Source: Trichothermofontia sichuanensis B231
Lineage (GTDB): Bacteria; Cyanobacteriota; Cyanobacteriia; B231
Length of the DNA: 64,000 nt
NCBI RefSeq assembly: GCF_026240635.1
Contig: NZ_CP110848.1
Coordinates: forward strand, 560,501-624,500
Direction: 5' to 3'
Shown: one piece after another, positions 37,004 through 44,943 of the stretch
How the letters are laid out: each line of letters starts with the position of its first letter
How positions within the stretch are numbered: position 1 is the first letter of the stretch
Position numbers and translations under genes: made by a program
Notes under the pieces: model-generated
Database searches by the model: none
Seen by the model: only the letters and a program-made list of their open reading frames with translations
Told to the model about the DNA's origin: nothing

Positions 37004-38752
37004 ATGCAGAGCAGATCGCTCAGGACAGTTCCCAGCCTGGCTGATCTGCTGCCCTTTACCCCTGATCCCGTCGTGCGCAACCTGAAGCTGAGAGCCGTTC
37101 CTGTTCTGTCCCCTGTCGGACGACTTGCCTTGATATTCCTGGGATTGGCCCTAGTGGTATCGCTTCATCGCTACTTTAGCTTTTACACCAGTAACGATCA
37201 GGGGATTTTCAATCAGGTTTTTTGGAATAATCTCCACGGCCATTTTTTCCAGAGTTCCCTCTCGTCGCAACTGTCTACAAATGTCATCCATGCTGGCGAA
37301 GTTCCCACGGTCTATTACCATCGCCTGGGGCAACACTTCACCCCAGCCCTCCTCCTCTGGCTACCCTTCTATGCCCTGTGGCCCTCACCAGCCCTGTTAC
37401 TGACGCTGCAAGTGATTTTGGCCACCTTAGCTGGATTAGTCTTGTATGTCTTGGCTCGTCAACGCCTATCCCCCCAGCTATCGGGTTGGATAGTGGCGAG
37501 TTATTACGGGGCGAATGCGGTGATCGGCCCGGCGGTGGGCAATTTTTATGATGCCTGTCAGTTGCTCCTCTTTGTCTTTGGCTTGTTACTGGGCCTGGAA
37601 AAACGCTGGGACTGGTTATTTTGGCTCGGAGCCGCCCTAACGTTAGCAGTGCGGGAGGATGCGGGGGTCGTACTGGTGGGGATTGGGGCCTATCTGGTCC
37701 TGAGCAAGCGGGACCCCGTGCGGGGCGGGTTGTTAGCTGGACTGAGTTTAGGGTACATCCTGGTGATCACAGGTGTTGTCATGCCGGTCTTTTCAGCGGA
37801 TATTTCCCGTCGCTTTATGATTGAGCGGTTTGGCCAATACGTGACGACGGAGGATGCATCAACGCTTGCGATCGTGGCGGCGATCGCGCGGCAACCCTGG
37901 CAACTGCTGGTGGAGTTGGTCACGCCTGTAAGGGGGACTGTGCAGTATTTGCTGGGGCATTGGTTACCACTGGCTTTTGTCCCCGCGATCGCGCCAGCCA
38001 GTTGGATAATGACGGGTCTCCCATTGCTACAAATCTTTCTGCAACAGGGCACCGAAGCACTTTCAATTAACGTGCGCTATGCCACGCCCGTAATTCCAGG
38101 TCTATTTTATGGGGCGATCCTGTGGTGGTCCCAACGGTTAGCACGATCGGCGACAATAGTGACACCAGGAGAAATAGTTCCAACCGTCAGCTTGCCATCC
38201 CGTCGTTTTCGTCGCTTTTGGATGGGGTGTATTGTCCTTTCCCTCCTGTTCACCCTCTTGGCGAACCCCCACCGATCGCTATATTTTCTCATCCCAGACT
38301 CGATGCAGCCCTGGGTTTATGTGTCCCTGCCTCGGCAATGGCACCATGTGGGTCAAATCCGCCAGGTTTTAGCGCAAATTCCGCCAACTGCCAGTGTGTC
38401 GGCTTCCCGGTTTTTAGTACCCCAGTTGTCGGGACGACGGGCTGTCCTCCAGTTACCCCATTTACAGGTGCGCGACGATCACTTTCAGGTGGTCAATGTA
38501 GACTACGCGATCGCGGATTTCTGGAACTTAGCCTATCAACTAGAGTTCTCCGGCGCACGGGCCAAATTAGCCGAAACGCTAACGGTGTTTGAGCAGGCCC
38601 AGCAACAAGGGTATGCATTGGTAGCCTATGCCGATGGTGTCGTGTTATTGCAAGCCGGTGGGGTCGCTGACCCACCGGCGATCGCCACCTGGGAAACTTT
38701 GCGCCAAGATTTGCGATCGCGCTTGGCAGCTTGGGGTAAGAAGGAAAGCTAG
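37004..38752 (+). CDS. DUF2079 multi-pass membrane protein
   Basis: This encodes about 582 residues with roughly 10 hydrophobic helices. The first long helix is followed by FSFYTSNDQGIFNQVFWN and YHRLGQHFTPALLLWLPFY, which match DUF2079, a family related in architecture to GT-C glycosyltransferases; the Asp in SNDQGIF is placed like the catalytic Asp of that fold. The substrate is unknown. The C-terminal 150 residues are soluble and probably periplasmic. ATG 37004 is preferred; a GTG at 36968 is an alternative. No other cell-wall genes are adjacent. Confidence 0.78.
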   Translation: MQSRSLRTVPSLADLLPFTPDPVVRNLKLRAVPVLSPVGRLALIFLGLALVVSLHRYFSFYTSNDQGIFNQVFWNNLHGHFFQSSLSSQLSTNVIHAGEVPTVYYHRLGQHFTPALLLWLPFYALWPSPALLLTLQVILATLAGLVLYVLARQRLSPQLSGWIVASYYGANAVIGPAVGNFYDACQLLLFVFGLLLGLEKRWDWLFWLGAALTLAVREDAGVVLVGIGAYLVLSKRDPVRGGLLAGLSLGYILVITGVVMPVFSADISRRFMIERFGQYVTTEDASTLAIVAAIARQPWQLLVELVTPVRGTVQYLLGHWLPLAFVPAIAPASWIMTGLPLLQIFLQQGTEALSINVRYATPVIPGLFYGAILWWSQRLARSATIVTPGEIVPTVSLPSRRFRRFWMGCIVLSLLFTLLANPHRSLYFLIPDSMQPWVYVSLPRQWHHVGQIRQVLAQIPPTASVSASRFLVPQLSGRRAVLQLPHLQVRDDHFQVVNVDYAIADFWNLAYQLEFSGARAKLAETLTVFEQAQQQGYALVAYADGVVLLQAGGVADPPAIATWETLRQDLRSRLAAWGKKES

Positions 38753-38796
38753 GAGAGAGAAGCGAGGAGATATCGTTATTTCAGATTAGAAAGAGA

Positions 38797-38873
38797 TGTC
38801 TAAGCCCCTCTCCCGCTCTGGGAGAGGGGTTGGGGATGAGGGGGCTGTTTCAGCCTGAATTGCAGTGACTATA
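38797..38873 (-). repeat. Dispersed hairpin repeat, copy d (partial)
   Basis: This is an inverted copy with the hairpin arms CCCCTCTCCC/GGGAGAGGGG and the end CAGCCTGAATTGCAGTGACT. The other end is lost; only a degenerate GATATCGTTATTTCAGATTAG remains upstream at 38769-38789. Confidence 0.65.
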
Positions 38874-38921
38874 CAATCGGGGGAGGCAATCGTGCCTTGA
38901 ATCTCGCTGAGGCGAAACCTG

Positions 38922-39095
38922 ATGAGTGATGCAGTGACGTGGGACCCAGAGGCAGAAGCCCGTCTAAAGGAAATTCCGTTTTTTGTGCGTCCAATAGCCC
39001 GTAAGAAGCTCGAGAAGTTTGCCCAGGAGGAGTTTGGGGCCACGGCAGTGACGGTGGCGATCTGCGAGCAGGCCAAACAGAAGTTTGGTGAGTAG
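38922..39095 (+). CDS. Stand-alone PCP_red domain mini-protein
   Basis: This short frame encodes 57 residues. The sequence WDPEAEARLKEIPFFVRPIA, followed by RKKLEKFAQEEFGATAVTV, matches the PCP_red domain (PF08369), the small C-terminal domain of ChlB, a subunit of light-independent protochlorophyllide reductase. Stand-alone copies of this domain are common in cyanobacteria; their role is unknown. The start ATG 38922 is the only plausible one. The gene lies 96 bases upstream of a tRNA-Ala gene in the same direction. It is too short for most gene finders. Confidence 0.75.
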   Translation: MSDAVTWDPEAEARLKEIPFFVRPIARKKLEKFAQEEFGATAVTVAICEQAKQKFGE

Positions 39096-39144
39096 GACTG
39101 GGGGATCTGCGATCGAGTCGACCGCAGAAATTTACCGATCCCCC

Positions 39145-39174
39145 TTGACGAAGGGACTCCCGACAGGGCACTAT
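39145..39174 (+). promoter_or_regulatory. Possible sigma-70-type promoter of tRNA-Ala
   Basis: TTGACG (39145-39150) and CACTAT (39169-39174), separated by 18 bases, lie 18 bases before the first base of the tRNA gene. The -35 element is good and the -10 element is weak, so the call is tentative. Confidence 0.35.
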
Positions 39175-39191
39175 GGAGTACGCAGCAATAC

Positions 39192-39264
39192 GGGGCTATA
39201 GCTCAGTTGGTAGAGCACCTCAATGGCATTGAGGGGGCCAGCGGTTCAAGTCCGCTTAGCTCCA
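39192..39264 (+). tRNA. tRNA-Ala (anticodon GGC)
   Basis: These 73 bases fold as a complete cloverleaf. The acceptor GGGGCTA pairs with TAGCTCC, the D arm is GCTC/GAGC, the anticodon stem is CCTCA/TGAGG with loop ATGGCAT, and the T arm is AGCGG/CCGCT with loop TTCAAGT. The anticodon GGC reads GCC and GCU codons for alanine. The discriminator base is A, and the 3' CCA is not encoded (the next bases are TTA). Confidence 0.95.
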
Positions 39265-39284
39265 TTAGGTTTTAGGTGGGATGA

Positions 39285-39638
39285 ATGATGGATCAAGAGC
39301 GTAATGAATTAGAACAAGCTCTCCAACCCCTCCTAGAGCGAATGATCCGACCATTACATGAAGATCTTGGGTCGCTTAAAGACGATGTGGGACGGCTCAA
39401 AGACGATGTGGGACGGCTCAAAGACGATGTGGGACGGCTCAAAGACGATGTGGGACGCGTTGAACGACAGCTTCACGACATCAATTACAAGTTTGATACT
39501 TATCAGAAAGCCTCAGATCAGGTGGTGCGCTTAGCAACAACGATCGTGATTGCAGCCGCTTCAGTAGTTGTCCTGTCCCCAGTTTTGCAAGCGGTGGCCG
39601 ATGCGGTGGCCGCATTTACGATCGGAGTCAGTGGCTAG
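39285..39638 (+). CDS. Coiled-coil protein with LKDDVGR heptads and a C-terminal membrane anchor
   Basis: This encodes 117 residues. The middle consists of four exact or near-exact LKDDVGR heptads (about residues 31-58), which would form a continuous parallel coiled coil. It is followed by a linker and one hydrophobic helix (LATTIVIAAASVVVLSPVLQAV, about 82-103) near the C-terminus, so the protein is probably a tail-anchored coiled-coil oligomer. I do not recognise a named family. The start (ATG ATG) is 20 bases after the tRNA. Small proteins of this build are frequent in cyanobacteria and vary in heptad number. Confidence 0.65.
   Translation: MMDQERNELEQALQPLLERMIRPLHEDLGSLKDDVGRLKDDVGRLKDDVGRLKDDVGRVERQLHDINYKFDTYQKASDQVVRLATTIVIAAASVVVLSPVLQAVADAVAAFTIGVSG
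39375..39458 (+). repeat. Four tandem 21-bp repeats
   Basis: The unit CTCAAAGACGATGTGGGACG plus G is repeated four times in frame inside the coiled-coil gene. The DNA copies are almost identical (only the first, starting CTT, and the last, ending CGC, differ), so the expansion is recent. Each unit adds one heptad. Confidence 0.85.
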
Positions 39639-39663
39639 GGTGGGTGTGCCCTTAACAATCTTG

Positions 39664-39703
39664 TATTATTTTTTGTATTATTCTATTATTTTTTGTATTA
39701 TTC
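39664..39703 (+). repeat. Two tandem 20-bp AT-rich repeats
   Basis: TATTATTTTTTGTATTATTC is present twice in direct contact, just after the coiled-coil gene. No gene follows directly; the dispersed hairpin repeat starts at 39719. Confidence 0.7.
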
Positions 39704-39718
39704 ACGATTTTGTATATT

Positions 39719-39855
39719 TATAGTCATTGCAATTTAGACTGAAACAGCACCCTCACCCCCCACCCTTCTCCCAGAGCGGGAGAGAGATTTAGGGTGAGGG
39801 CTGCCCCTAACTTACCCAGGTAAAACTGTACTTTATGATTGAGGTAAAGGCTGTA
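39719..39855 (+). repeat. Dispersed hairpin repeat, copy e (composite)
   Basis: It begins with the family end TATAGTCATTGCAATTTAG and a C-rich arm. After GGGAGAGAGATTTAGGG it switches to the end of the second element type, GGTAAAACTGTACTTTATGA, and GAGGTAAAGGCTGT. It looks like a recombinant of two related elements. Confidence 0.65.
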
Positions 39856-39889
39856 TCTAATCAGGATCTCATCCAACAGCCATCACACA

Positions 39890-40138
39890 CTAACGAAAAT
39901 CCGTCTCGGTTTGGGTCTCCGTCATCTCAAAATTAGAGGGATCATAGAGGAAGCGGCTGATTTCCTGCTCCAGACGGTGGATTAGGTAAGGCTCGATCGC
40001 ATTACTATGGCGCAACGCCGCAATATAGCCATCAATGTAGAGTCGCAAATCATCGAAGCGGTAGCCCCGTTGCCACAGTTCCACAAGGGCATCGCTCAGG
40101 CGTTGGTAGAACCGGATGGTTTGGGTGTCCTGTAGCAT
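39890..40138 (-). CDS. Small conserved cyanobacterial protein, probably DUF6761
   Basis: This encodes 82 residues from ATG 40138. The sequence TIRFYQRLSDALVELWQRGY, with DDLRLYIDGYIAALRHSN and HRLEQEISRFLYDPSNFE, is a compact helical protein that I recall as DUF6761, a family confined to cyanobacteria. Its role is unknown. The start lies 5 bases after the stop of the gcvPB gene, so the two are in one transcript. A frame extension to 40162 would overlap gcvPB. Confidence 0.65.
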   Translation of the reverse strand: MLQDTQTIRFYQRLSDALVELWQRGYRFDDLRLYIDGYIAALRHSNAIEPYLIHRLEQEISRFLYDPSNFEMTETQTETDFR

Positions 40139-40143
40139 GGCAA

Positions 40144-41598
40144 TTATTCCTCCTCTTGCCAAGTAAATTGGGGCGATCGCGCAGCCTTGGCTTCATCAAC
40201 CCGCCCAACCGGGAGGTTATGGGGGGCATGGTTAACAAAGTCCGGGTCCTGCTGGATCTCATGATCAATCTGGATCAGTGCTTGGGCAAACTGACGCAGC
40301 GTTTCCAGGGTTTCGGTTTCCGTGGGTTCAATCATCAGCGCTTCCGGCACGATCGCCGGCCAGTAGACTGTAGGCGAATGGAAACCATAATCCAGTAAAC
40401 GCTTAGCAATCCCGTAGGCGGAACTGCCTGCTTTCTTTTGCCGCTGGGCTGAAACCACAAACTCGTGCATACAGGGAACCTGCCCGTGGGAAGGGGGATA
40501 ATGCTCCTGAATTAAGTGGCGCAGGTAATTGGCATTAAGGATAGCGTCTTCGCTCGATTGCCGCAGGCCATCGATCCCCAACGTCATGATGTACGTATAG
40601 GCCCGCACCATCACGCCAAAGTTGCCGTAGAAACCCTTAATCCGACCAATCGACTCATTCACCTCAAAATCCAACCCATAGCCCGTTTCCGTCTTAACCA
40701 CCCGCGGTTTGGGCAGATACGGCGCGAGTTTGGCGTTGGCAACTACAGGGCCACAGCCGGGGCCACCCCCACCGTGGGGCGTTGAGAAGGTTTTATGCAG
40801 ATTAAGATGTACCACGTCAAACCCCATATCACCGGGACGGGCCAGCCCCGCGATCGCATTCAAATTTGCCCCGTCATAATACAAAAGACCCCCAACCGCA
40901 TGAACTTGTTGCGCGATCGCCCGAATATTTGTTTCAAACAAACCCACCGTATTGGGATTGGTCAGCATCAACGCGGCTACTTGATCATTCAACAGTTCCG
41001 CCAAGTGTTCCAGATCCACCAACCCCTGAGCATTGGAACGCACCTCCTGCACCTGATACCCAGCCATTGTGGCCGTAGCCGGGTTAGTACCGTGGGCCGA
41101 ATCAGGGACCAAGACAATCCGACGTTGCTCCGCTTGGCCCTGAGCAGCATGGTAGGCCCGCACCATCAGAATCCCTGTCAGCTCACCGTGGGCACCGGCT
41201 GCTGGTTGCAGACTGGTTTCAGCCAGCCCTGTAATATCGGCGAGGGCAACCCCTAAGTCATACATTAACTGGAGGGCACCCTGGACCGTCGCTTCCGGCT
41301 GGTAGGGGTGGAGGTTGGCAAACCCAGGGAGACTGGCCGCCCAATCATTCACCTTGGGGTTATACTTCATCGTGCAAGACCCCAGGGGATAGAAATTGGT
41401 GTCGATGGAAAAATTCCCTTGGGAAAGGCGTGTGTAATGTTTCACCACTTCCCGTTCGCTCACCCGTGGCAACGCTGGGGGTTCCAGGCTGATCAGATGA
41501 GCCGGGAGATAGTCAGTTAGCAAGACGGGATCTGCCGGGGGAAAATACTGGGCAGTGTAGTCGGGGGTACTTTTGCGGTAGATCGAGGCTTCCGGCAT
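40144..41598 (-). CDS. gcvPB: Glycine dehydrogenase (decarboxylating) subunit 2, GcvPB
   Basis: This encodes 484 residues, the length of the GcvPB half of the two-subunit glycine cleavage P-protein. It keeps the PLP-binding Lys in [16 protein letters not shown] (about residue 269) and the motifs [26 protein letters not shown] and [10 protein letters not shown]. With a GcvPA subunit it would decarboxylate glycine and pass the aminomethyl group to the H-protein in photorespiratory glycine metabolism. Most cyanobacteria have one long fused GcvP, so the split form is unusual; no gcvPA is in the window. ATG 41598 is preferred over a TTG at 41634. It is followed after 5 bases by the DUF6761-like gene. 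Confidence 0.88.
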   Translation of the reverse strand: MPEASIYRKSTPDYTAQYFPPADPVLLTDYLPAHLISLEPPALPRVSEREVVKHYTRLSQGNFSIDTNFYPLGSCTMKYNPKVNDWAASLPGFANLHPYQPEATVQGALQLMYDLGVALADITGLAETSLQPAAGAHGELTGILMVRAYHAAQGQAEQRRIVLVPDSAHGTNPATATMAGYQVQEVRSNAQGLVDLEHLAELLNDQVAALMLTNPNTVGLFETNIRAIAQQVHAVGGLLYYDGANLNAIAGLARPGDMGFDVVHLNLHKTFSTPHGGGGPGCGPVVANAKLAPYLPKPRVVKTETGYGLDFEVNESIGRIKGFYGNFGVMVRAYTYIMTLGIDGLRQSSEDAILNANYLRHLIQEHYPPSHGQVPCMHEFVVSAQRQKKAGSSAYGIAKRLLDYGFHSPTVYWPAIVPEALMIEPTETETLETLRQFAQALIQIDHEIQQDPDFVNHAPHNLPVGRVDEAKAARSPQFTWQEEE

Positions 41599-42434
41599 AA
41601 TCAGTAAATTCGCCTGTTTGGGAACTCCCAACAAGTTTTATTTATTGTAACCATACTTACCCGAAGGAGCGGGAGGGAATGGTGACAGTTGACCAGATGC
41701 CCTGACATCTATGACTGAACATCTATGGTAAGCATTCCCAGTTTTTGGGAGATTCTTTAACCCAGCGTTTCCCACATCCTCTGGCTCCCTTGCCTCCAGT
41801 GGCATGTTGGTTGACGAACCGGCAAGTCTTATCGGCAAAACCTGTGCGGAAGCTCCACAAGATGCCATAATCCGTAAACAGCGAGTGGGGCGAGGACAGT
41901 CAGATCAGCCTCCTGATTGACTGCCAAAACTCGAACCGCCCTCACCCCAACTGCCCCCCTAGAGCAGGCGAGGTGCCCATCGAGCCAGGTTTTGCAGTTA
42001 AAATTCCTTCGTCCCTTGTGGGCGAAGGAATTTGGGGATGAGGGGAAAAGAGTGGTCAGGTAACCAAGTGTAAAACCTCATATTTTAAAAATATCTACTC
42101 CCCTATTTGATACCTCCTAGTTTTGATAACCTTACTAACAATCTGAGTATGCTACCAAATAAAATTGTTATTTTGATCGTTTTAGTCTCTAGGGGTTGAC
42201 TATTCAAGTACTTCGATATATTATTACGAAATGCATTACAATCGTAGTTGTAGTGTGAAACTTCTATTGTTATATTGCATATTTTTTATATTTGTATATT
42301 TTGATATAAATCTCAAATAATTTTTGAATATGAAATTTTCCTTTAATAAAATTTTCCTTTATAACAAACTTTATAATAAATGCGAATATGAATATGATAG
42401 AGTAGAAAAATCAAATAGTAAAGTTAATAAAATT
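41599..42434. other. Intergenic region with gcvPB leader and AT-rich tract
   Basis: The extended -10 candidate TGGTTACAAT (reverse strand, 41644-41653) lies about 45 bases before the gcvPB ATG. A hairpin-type C/G-rich fragment lies at 42000-42050. From about 42080 to 42430 the DNA is very AT-rich, unlike the rest of the window, and has no open frame. It leads into the MITE copy and the AT-rich gene pair. Confidence 0.4.
41644..41653 (-). promoter_or_regulatory. Possible extended -10 promoter element of gcvPB
   Basis: The reverse strand reads TGGTTACAAT, an extended -10 with five of six bases of TATAAT, about 45 bases before the chosen start. No good -35 box is seen. Confidence 0.3.
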
Positions 42435-42546
42435 GGTTCTTCTGGGATTTTGGGGTAAGCAGTATCAGCAGCTACAAATAAACGATCGCAAATGCTGAGT
42501 TTATGGTGGGGGCGCTACGCGCCCCCACCATAAACTCAGAAGAGCC
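42435..42546 (-). mobile_element. 112-bp ISL3-type MITE, copy 2
   Basis: This is the reverse complement of copy 1 (1052-1163), base for base apart from the 3-base loop of the central hairpin. The stem is 42495-42515 and 42519-42539. Both copies have TAC in the loop on the plus strand although the rest of the element is inverted, so the loop is flipped. The flanks (ATAAAATT and AGAGATTG) do not form a target duplication. It sits 23 bases before the start codon of an AT-rich gene. Confidence 0.85.
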
Positions 42547-42569
42547 AGAGATTGATGTAAGGTAAAGCT

Positions 42570-43529
42570 ATGGTTGACAACCCAAAGAATGTTGTTCTTG
42601 GATTTGCAACTAATCTCGATCCAGACAGATTAGAGGTATTTTCTAAAACCCTTCGCAACGTCTACTCTCCTCAGGTATGCGATTTAGTAATCTATACAAA
42701 CAATGTAGACGATCGACTACATCAGATGTCTAATGAGTATGCGATCAGGTTTCTATATACACCCAACACCTACTCTGGCAGCGTAAATAAACTATCAAAA
42801 CTTTTAAATAGAGCCATACTTTATCCTACAAAATGGCTAGCACGTTTGACCCAAAACTTACCTTCATTAAGAATTATATTTTATGAAATGTACTTTCAGC
42901 TCTTGAAGCTTTGGCATCATCCTCACTTTGTTCGATGGTTGAGTTACGCAGAATTCATGAAAGTAAATCCACAATATGAGAAAATTTTTATTTCAGATGT
43001 CAAAGATGTCGCTTTCCAGGCACCTTTTTTTGAGGAATTAGATTCTTCCGATCTATGTTTTTTTAAACAAGATGTTCAATATGGCGGTGATGATTTTTGG
43101 GATACAAAATGGTATCGCTCCAGCTATGGTGCTAGAGCCTTAAATAAGGTAATAGGCGAGCCTGTTTTTTGCATAGGCACAGTCATGGGAAGCACTAAGG
43201 GAATCCAAGCTTTCCTTGAAATTATGTGTGCAGAAATCTTAAAAGCTCCTTTTAGAGGTGTTGAGCAAGCCACATTCAATCATCTCTTTTATACTGAGGC
43301 ATTTAAGAACATTGCATTTCAAATCTATGAAAACGCTGTTGGACCTGTGCTAACATTAACTGCCGGATCTTGGAGTCGTTTTAAGGTTTGCTCTGATGGT
43401 CTATTTACGATCGATGGAAAACTCATTCCTGTTATACACATGTATGATCGGCATCAAGAAGCATTTGAGTTCTTCTCTAGAGTCTTAGGGCGCGAGATGA
43501 AAGAAACGGGCCTTGTAGGTTTTAAGTAA
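42570..43529 (+). CDS. Glycosyltransferase-like protein (uncertain)
   Basis: This encodes 319 residues. I do not recognise a named family with certainty. The segment FISDVKDVAFQAPFFEEL resembles the D-(S/x)-R/K-D-V-x-F-Q motif seen in some nucleotide-sugar-dependent glycosyltransferases, with the Asp pair placed as a DxD-like metal site. The N-terminal VVLGFATNLDPDRLEVFSKTL and LVIYTN strands fit a Rossmann-type start. No signal peptide is seen. The gene is much more AT-rich than its neighbours and is paired with a methyltransferase gene 74 bases downstream. Together they may modify a cell-surface polysaccharide. Confidence 0.5.
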   Translation: MVDNPKNVVLGFATNLDPDRLEVFSKTLRNVYSPQVCDLVIYTNNVDDRLHQMSNEYAIRFLYTPNTYSGSVNKLSKLLNRAILYPTKWLARLTQNLPSLRIIFYEMYFQLLKLWHHPHFVRWLSYAEFMKVNPQYEKIFISDVKDVAFQAPFFEELDSSDLCFFKQDVQYGGDDFWDTKWYRSSYGARALNKVIGEPVFCIGTVMGSTKGIQAFLEIMCAEILKAPFRGVEQATFNHLFYTEAFKNIAFQIYENAVGPVLTLTAGSWSRFKVCSDGLFTIDGKLIPVIHMYDRHQEAFEFFSRVLGREMKETGLVGFK

Positions 43530-43603
43530 ACTAACGAGGTTATAATTACGAATAAAGAATTAACATTTTTATGACTTACAGTACTTAGCCGGAGTGATAA
43601 CTG

Positions 43604-44215
43604 ATGAACATAGAGAAACTATTTGTCGGTAATCAGGAGAAGATCAAAGCCCTTTTAAGTGCCATTGGCTTTGATTATCGGCACTGGGACAGATCGGTGC
43701 TTTATACGAATTGCTTTGCCTTAATTCGAGAGTTAGAGCCAAGCACACTTGATGTTCTCGAAATTGCTCCTAGTCAAGTTTGGCAAGAGTTAGGATTCAA
43801 ATCCTATACCGAGGTTAATTATCCAGCCTTTGATATCTGTAAAGATAGATTAGATCGCGCATTTGATCTGATTATTGCCGATCAAGTTTTTGAACATCTA
43901 CTTTTCCCATATAAAGCTGCTCAGAATGTTTATAGTATGTTGAGGCCAGGCGGACATTTCCTGATCGCTACACCATTTTTAATTGGTTATCATCCCTGTC
44001 CTTACGATTGTACACGTTGGACAGAAACGGGCATAAAATACTTCCTAGCTGAGAGTGGCTTCCCTTTGGAAAATATCAAAACGGGATCTTGGGGAAATCG
44101 GGCTTGTGTCAAGGCTTATTTGAACAAAGGCATTAAAGCCACTCGTCGAGGTTATCGTTCTATAAAGAATGATCCTGAGTTTCCAGTATCTGTTTGGGCG
44201 TTGGCAAAGAAATAA
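43604..44215 (+). CDS. SAM-dependent methyltransferase, class I
   Basis: This encodes 203 residues. The Rossmann core shows a degenerate motif I (LDVLEIAPS), motif II-like FDLIIADQVFEHL and motif IV RPGGHFLIATPF, typical of Methyltransf_11/Methyltransf_23-type enzymes that often methylate sugars or lipids. The SAM-binding glycine loop is unusual: Ala-Pro-Ser replaces the common Gly-x-Gly, and an acidic residue (E) is retained. The C-terminus RTWTETGIK-like DCTRWTETGIKYFLAESGF is common in glycan-associated members. It is AT-rich like the preceding gene. The pair seems to be an acquired cassette. Confidence 0.75.
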   Translation: MNIEKLFVGNQEKIKALLSAIGFDYRHWDRSVLYTNCFALIRELEPSTLDVLEIAPSQVWQELGFKSYTEVNYPAFDICKDRLDRAFDLIIADQVFEHLLFPYKAAQNVYSMLRPGGHFLIATPFLIGYHPCPYDCTRWTETGIKYFLAESGFPLENIKTGSWGNRACVKAYLNKGIKATRRGYRSIKNDPEFPVSVWALAKK

Positions 44216-44357
44216 TCACTCCTTCATCACTCGTTTTTAGGGTTGCTAATCTTGGTGCCTGTAGGAAATCACCGGTTAGGAGGATGACAATCACCCGATC
44301 TGGGGTAGTAGAACTGCACCGATGATGATGAGAATAGAGCAGTGGGGAGTCTCGATT

Positions 44358-44395
44358 AAACTCGGTTAAACAACATAAACTTGGTTAAACAACAT
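44358..44395 (+). repeat. Two tandem 19-bp repeats before the YbjN gene
   Basis: AAACTYGGTTAAACAACAT occurs at 44358-44376 and 44377-44395, about 35 bases before the ATG of the next gene. The repeated TTAAAC motif suggests regulator binding sites, but the sequence does not match the Pho box consensus. Confidence 0.5.
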
Positions 44396-44430
44396 TGACT
44401 GGCGGTTACTCCCGGTTTTCTACCTTCCTG

Positions 44431-44943
44431 ATGCCCATGTCTCTAATCTTTGCCAATCATGCTCAAGAGATTACCTATCACAAGGTTGCTGACTATTTGA
44501 GGCGATCGACCCTCTTCAAGGCGACTTTGCAAGCCGATCCTGATTGCCCCCAATTTAACCTGCTGTATGGTTCGACCATGGTTGAGGTCGAAGTCTTACC
44601 CTGGGAAGTCCATCCCTGGGAAGAACGGGACTTGGCGATCGTCCGGGCTTCTAGTTGTGTCACGATCGGCAGTAGCATTGACTGTGACCTTATGCACTAC
44701 CTCCTAGCCGAAAACCGCCGGATGCGTTTTGGAGCCTTCCACCTTGACGAAGCCAACCAGGTCGTTTTTGCCCATACGGTCCTAGGGGGCGAGAACATGG
44801 ATTTGCTGGAGTTGCAGACTTGTATCCTCTCAGTGGTGACGATCGCCGATACCTACGACGATCTAATTGTCGAAAAATTTGGGGGCAAACGCTTTAAGGA
44901 GTCGTTGACGACAGGGATTGCGGGCGAACGGATTGCAGGATAA
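44431..44943 (+). CDS. YbjN domain protein
   Basis: This encodes 170 residues. The pattern VADYLRRSTLFKATLQADPD, FNLLYGSTMVEVEVLPW and MRFGAFHLDEANQVVFAHTVLG matches the YbjN/T3SS-chaperone-like fold that is widespread in cyanobacteria. The family is thought to bind peptides or act as a chaperone; no clear role is known here. ATG 44431 is preferred because the frame before it starts from a TTG (44395). Its 3' end overlaps the convergent gene by 50 bases. Confidence 0.75.
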   Translation: MPMSLIFANHAQEITYHKVADYLRRSTLFKATLQADPDCPQFNLLYGSTMVEVEVLPWEVHPWEERDLAIVRASSCVTIGSSIDCDLMHYLLAENRRMRFGAFHLDEANQVVFAHTVLGGENMDLLELQTCILSVVTIADTYDDLIVEKFGGKRFKESLTTGIAGERIAG

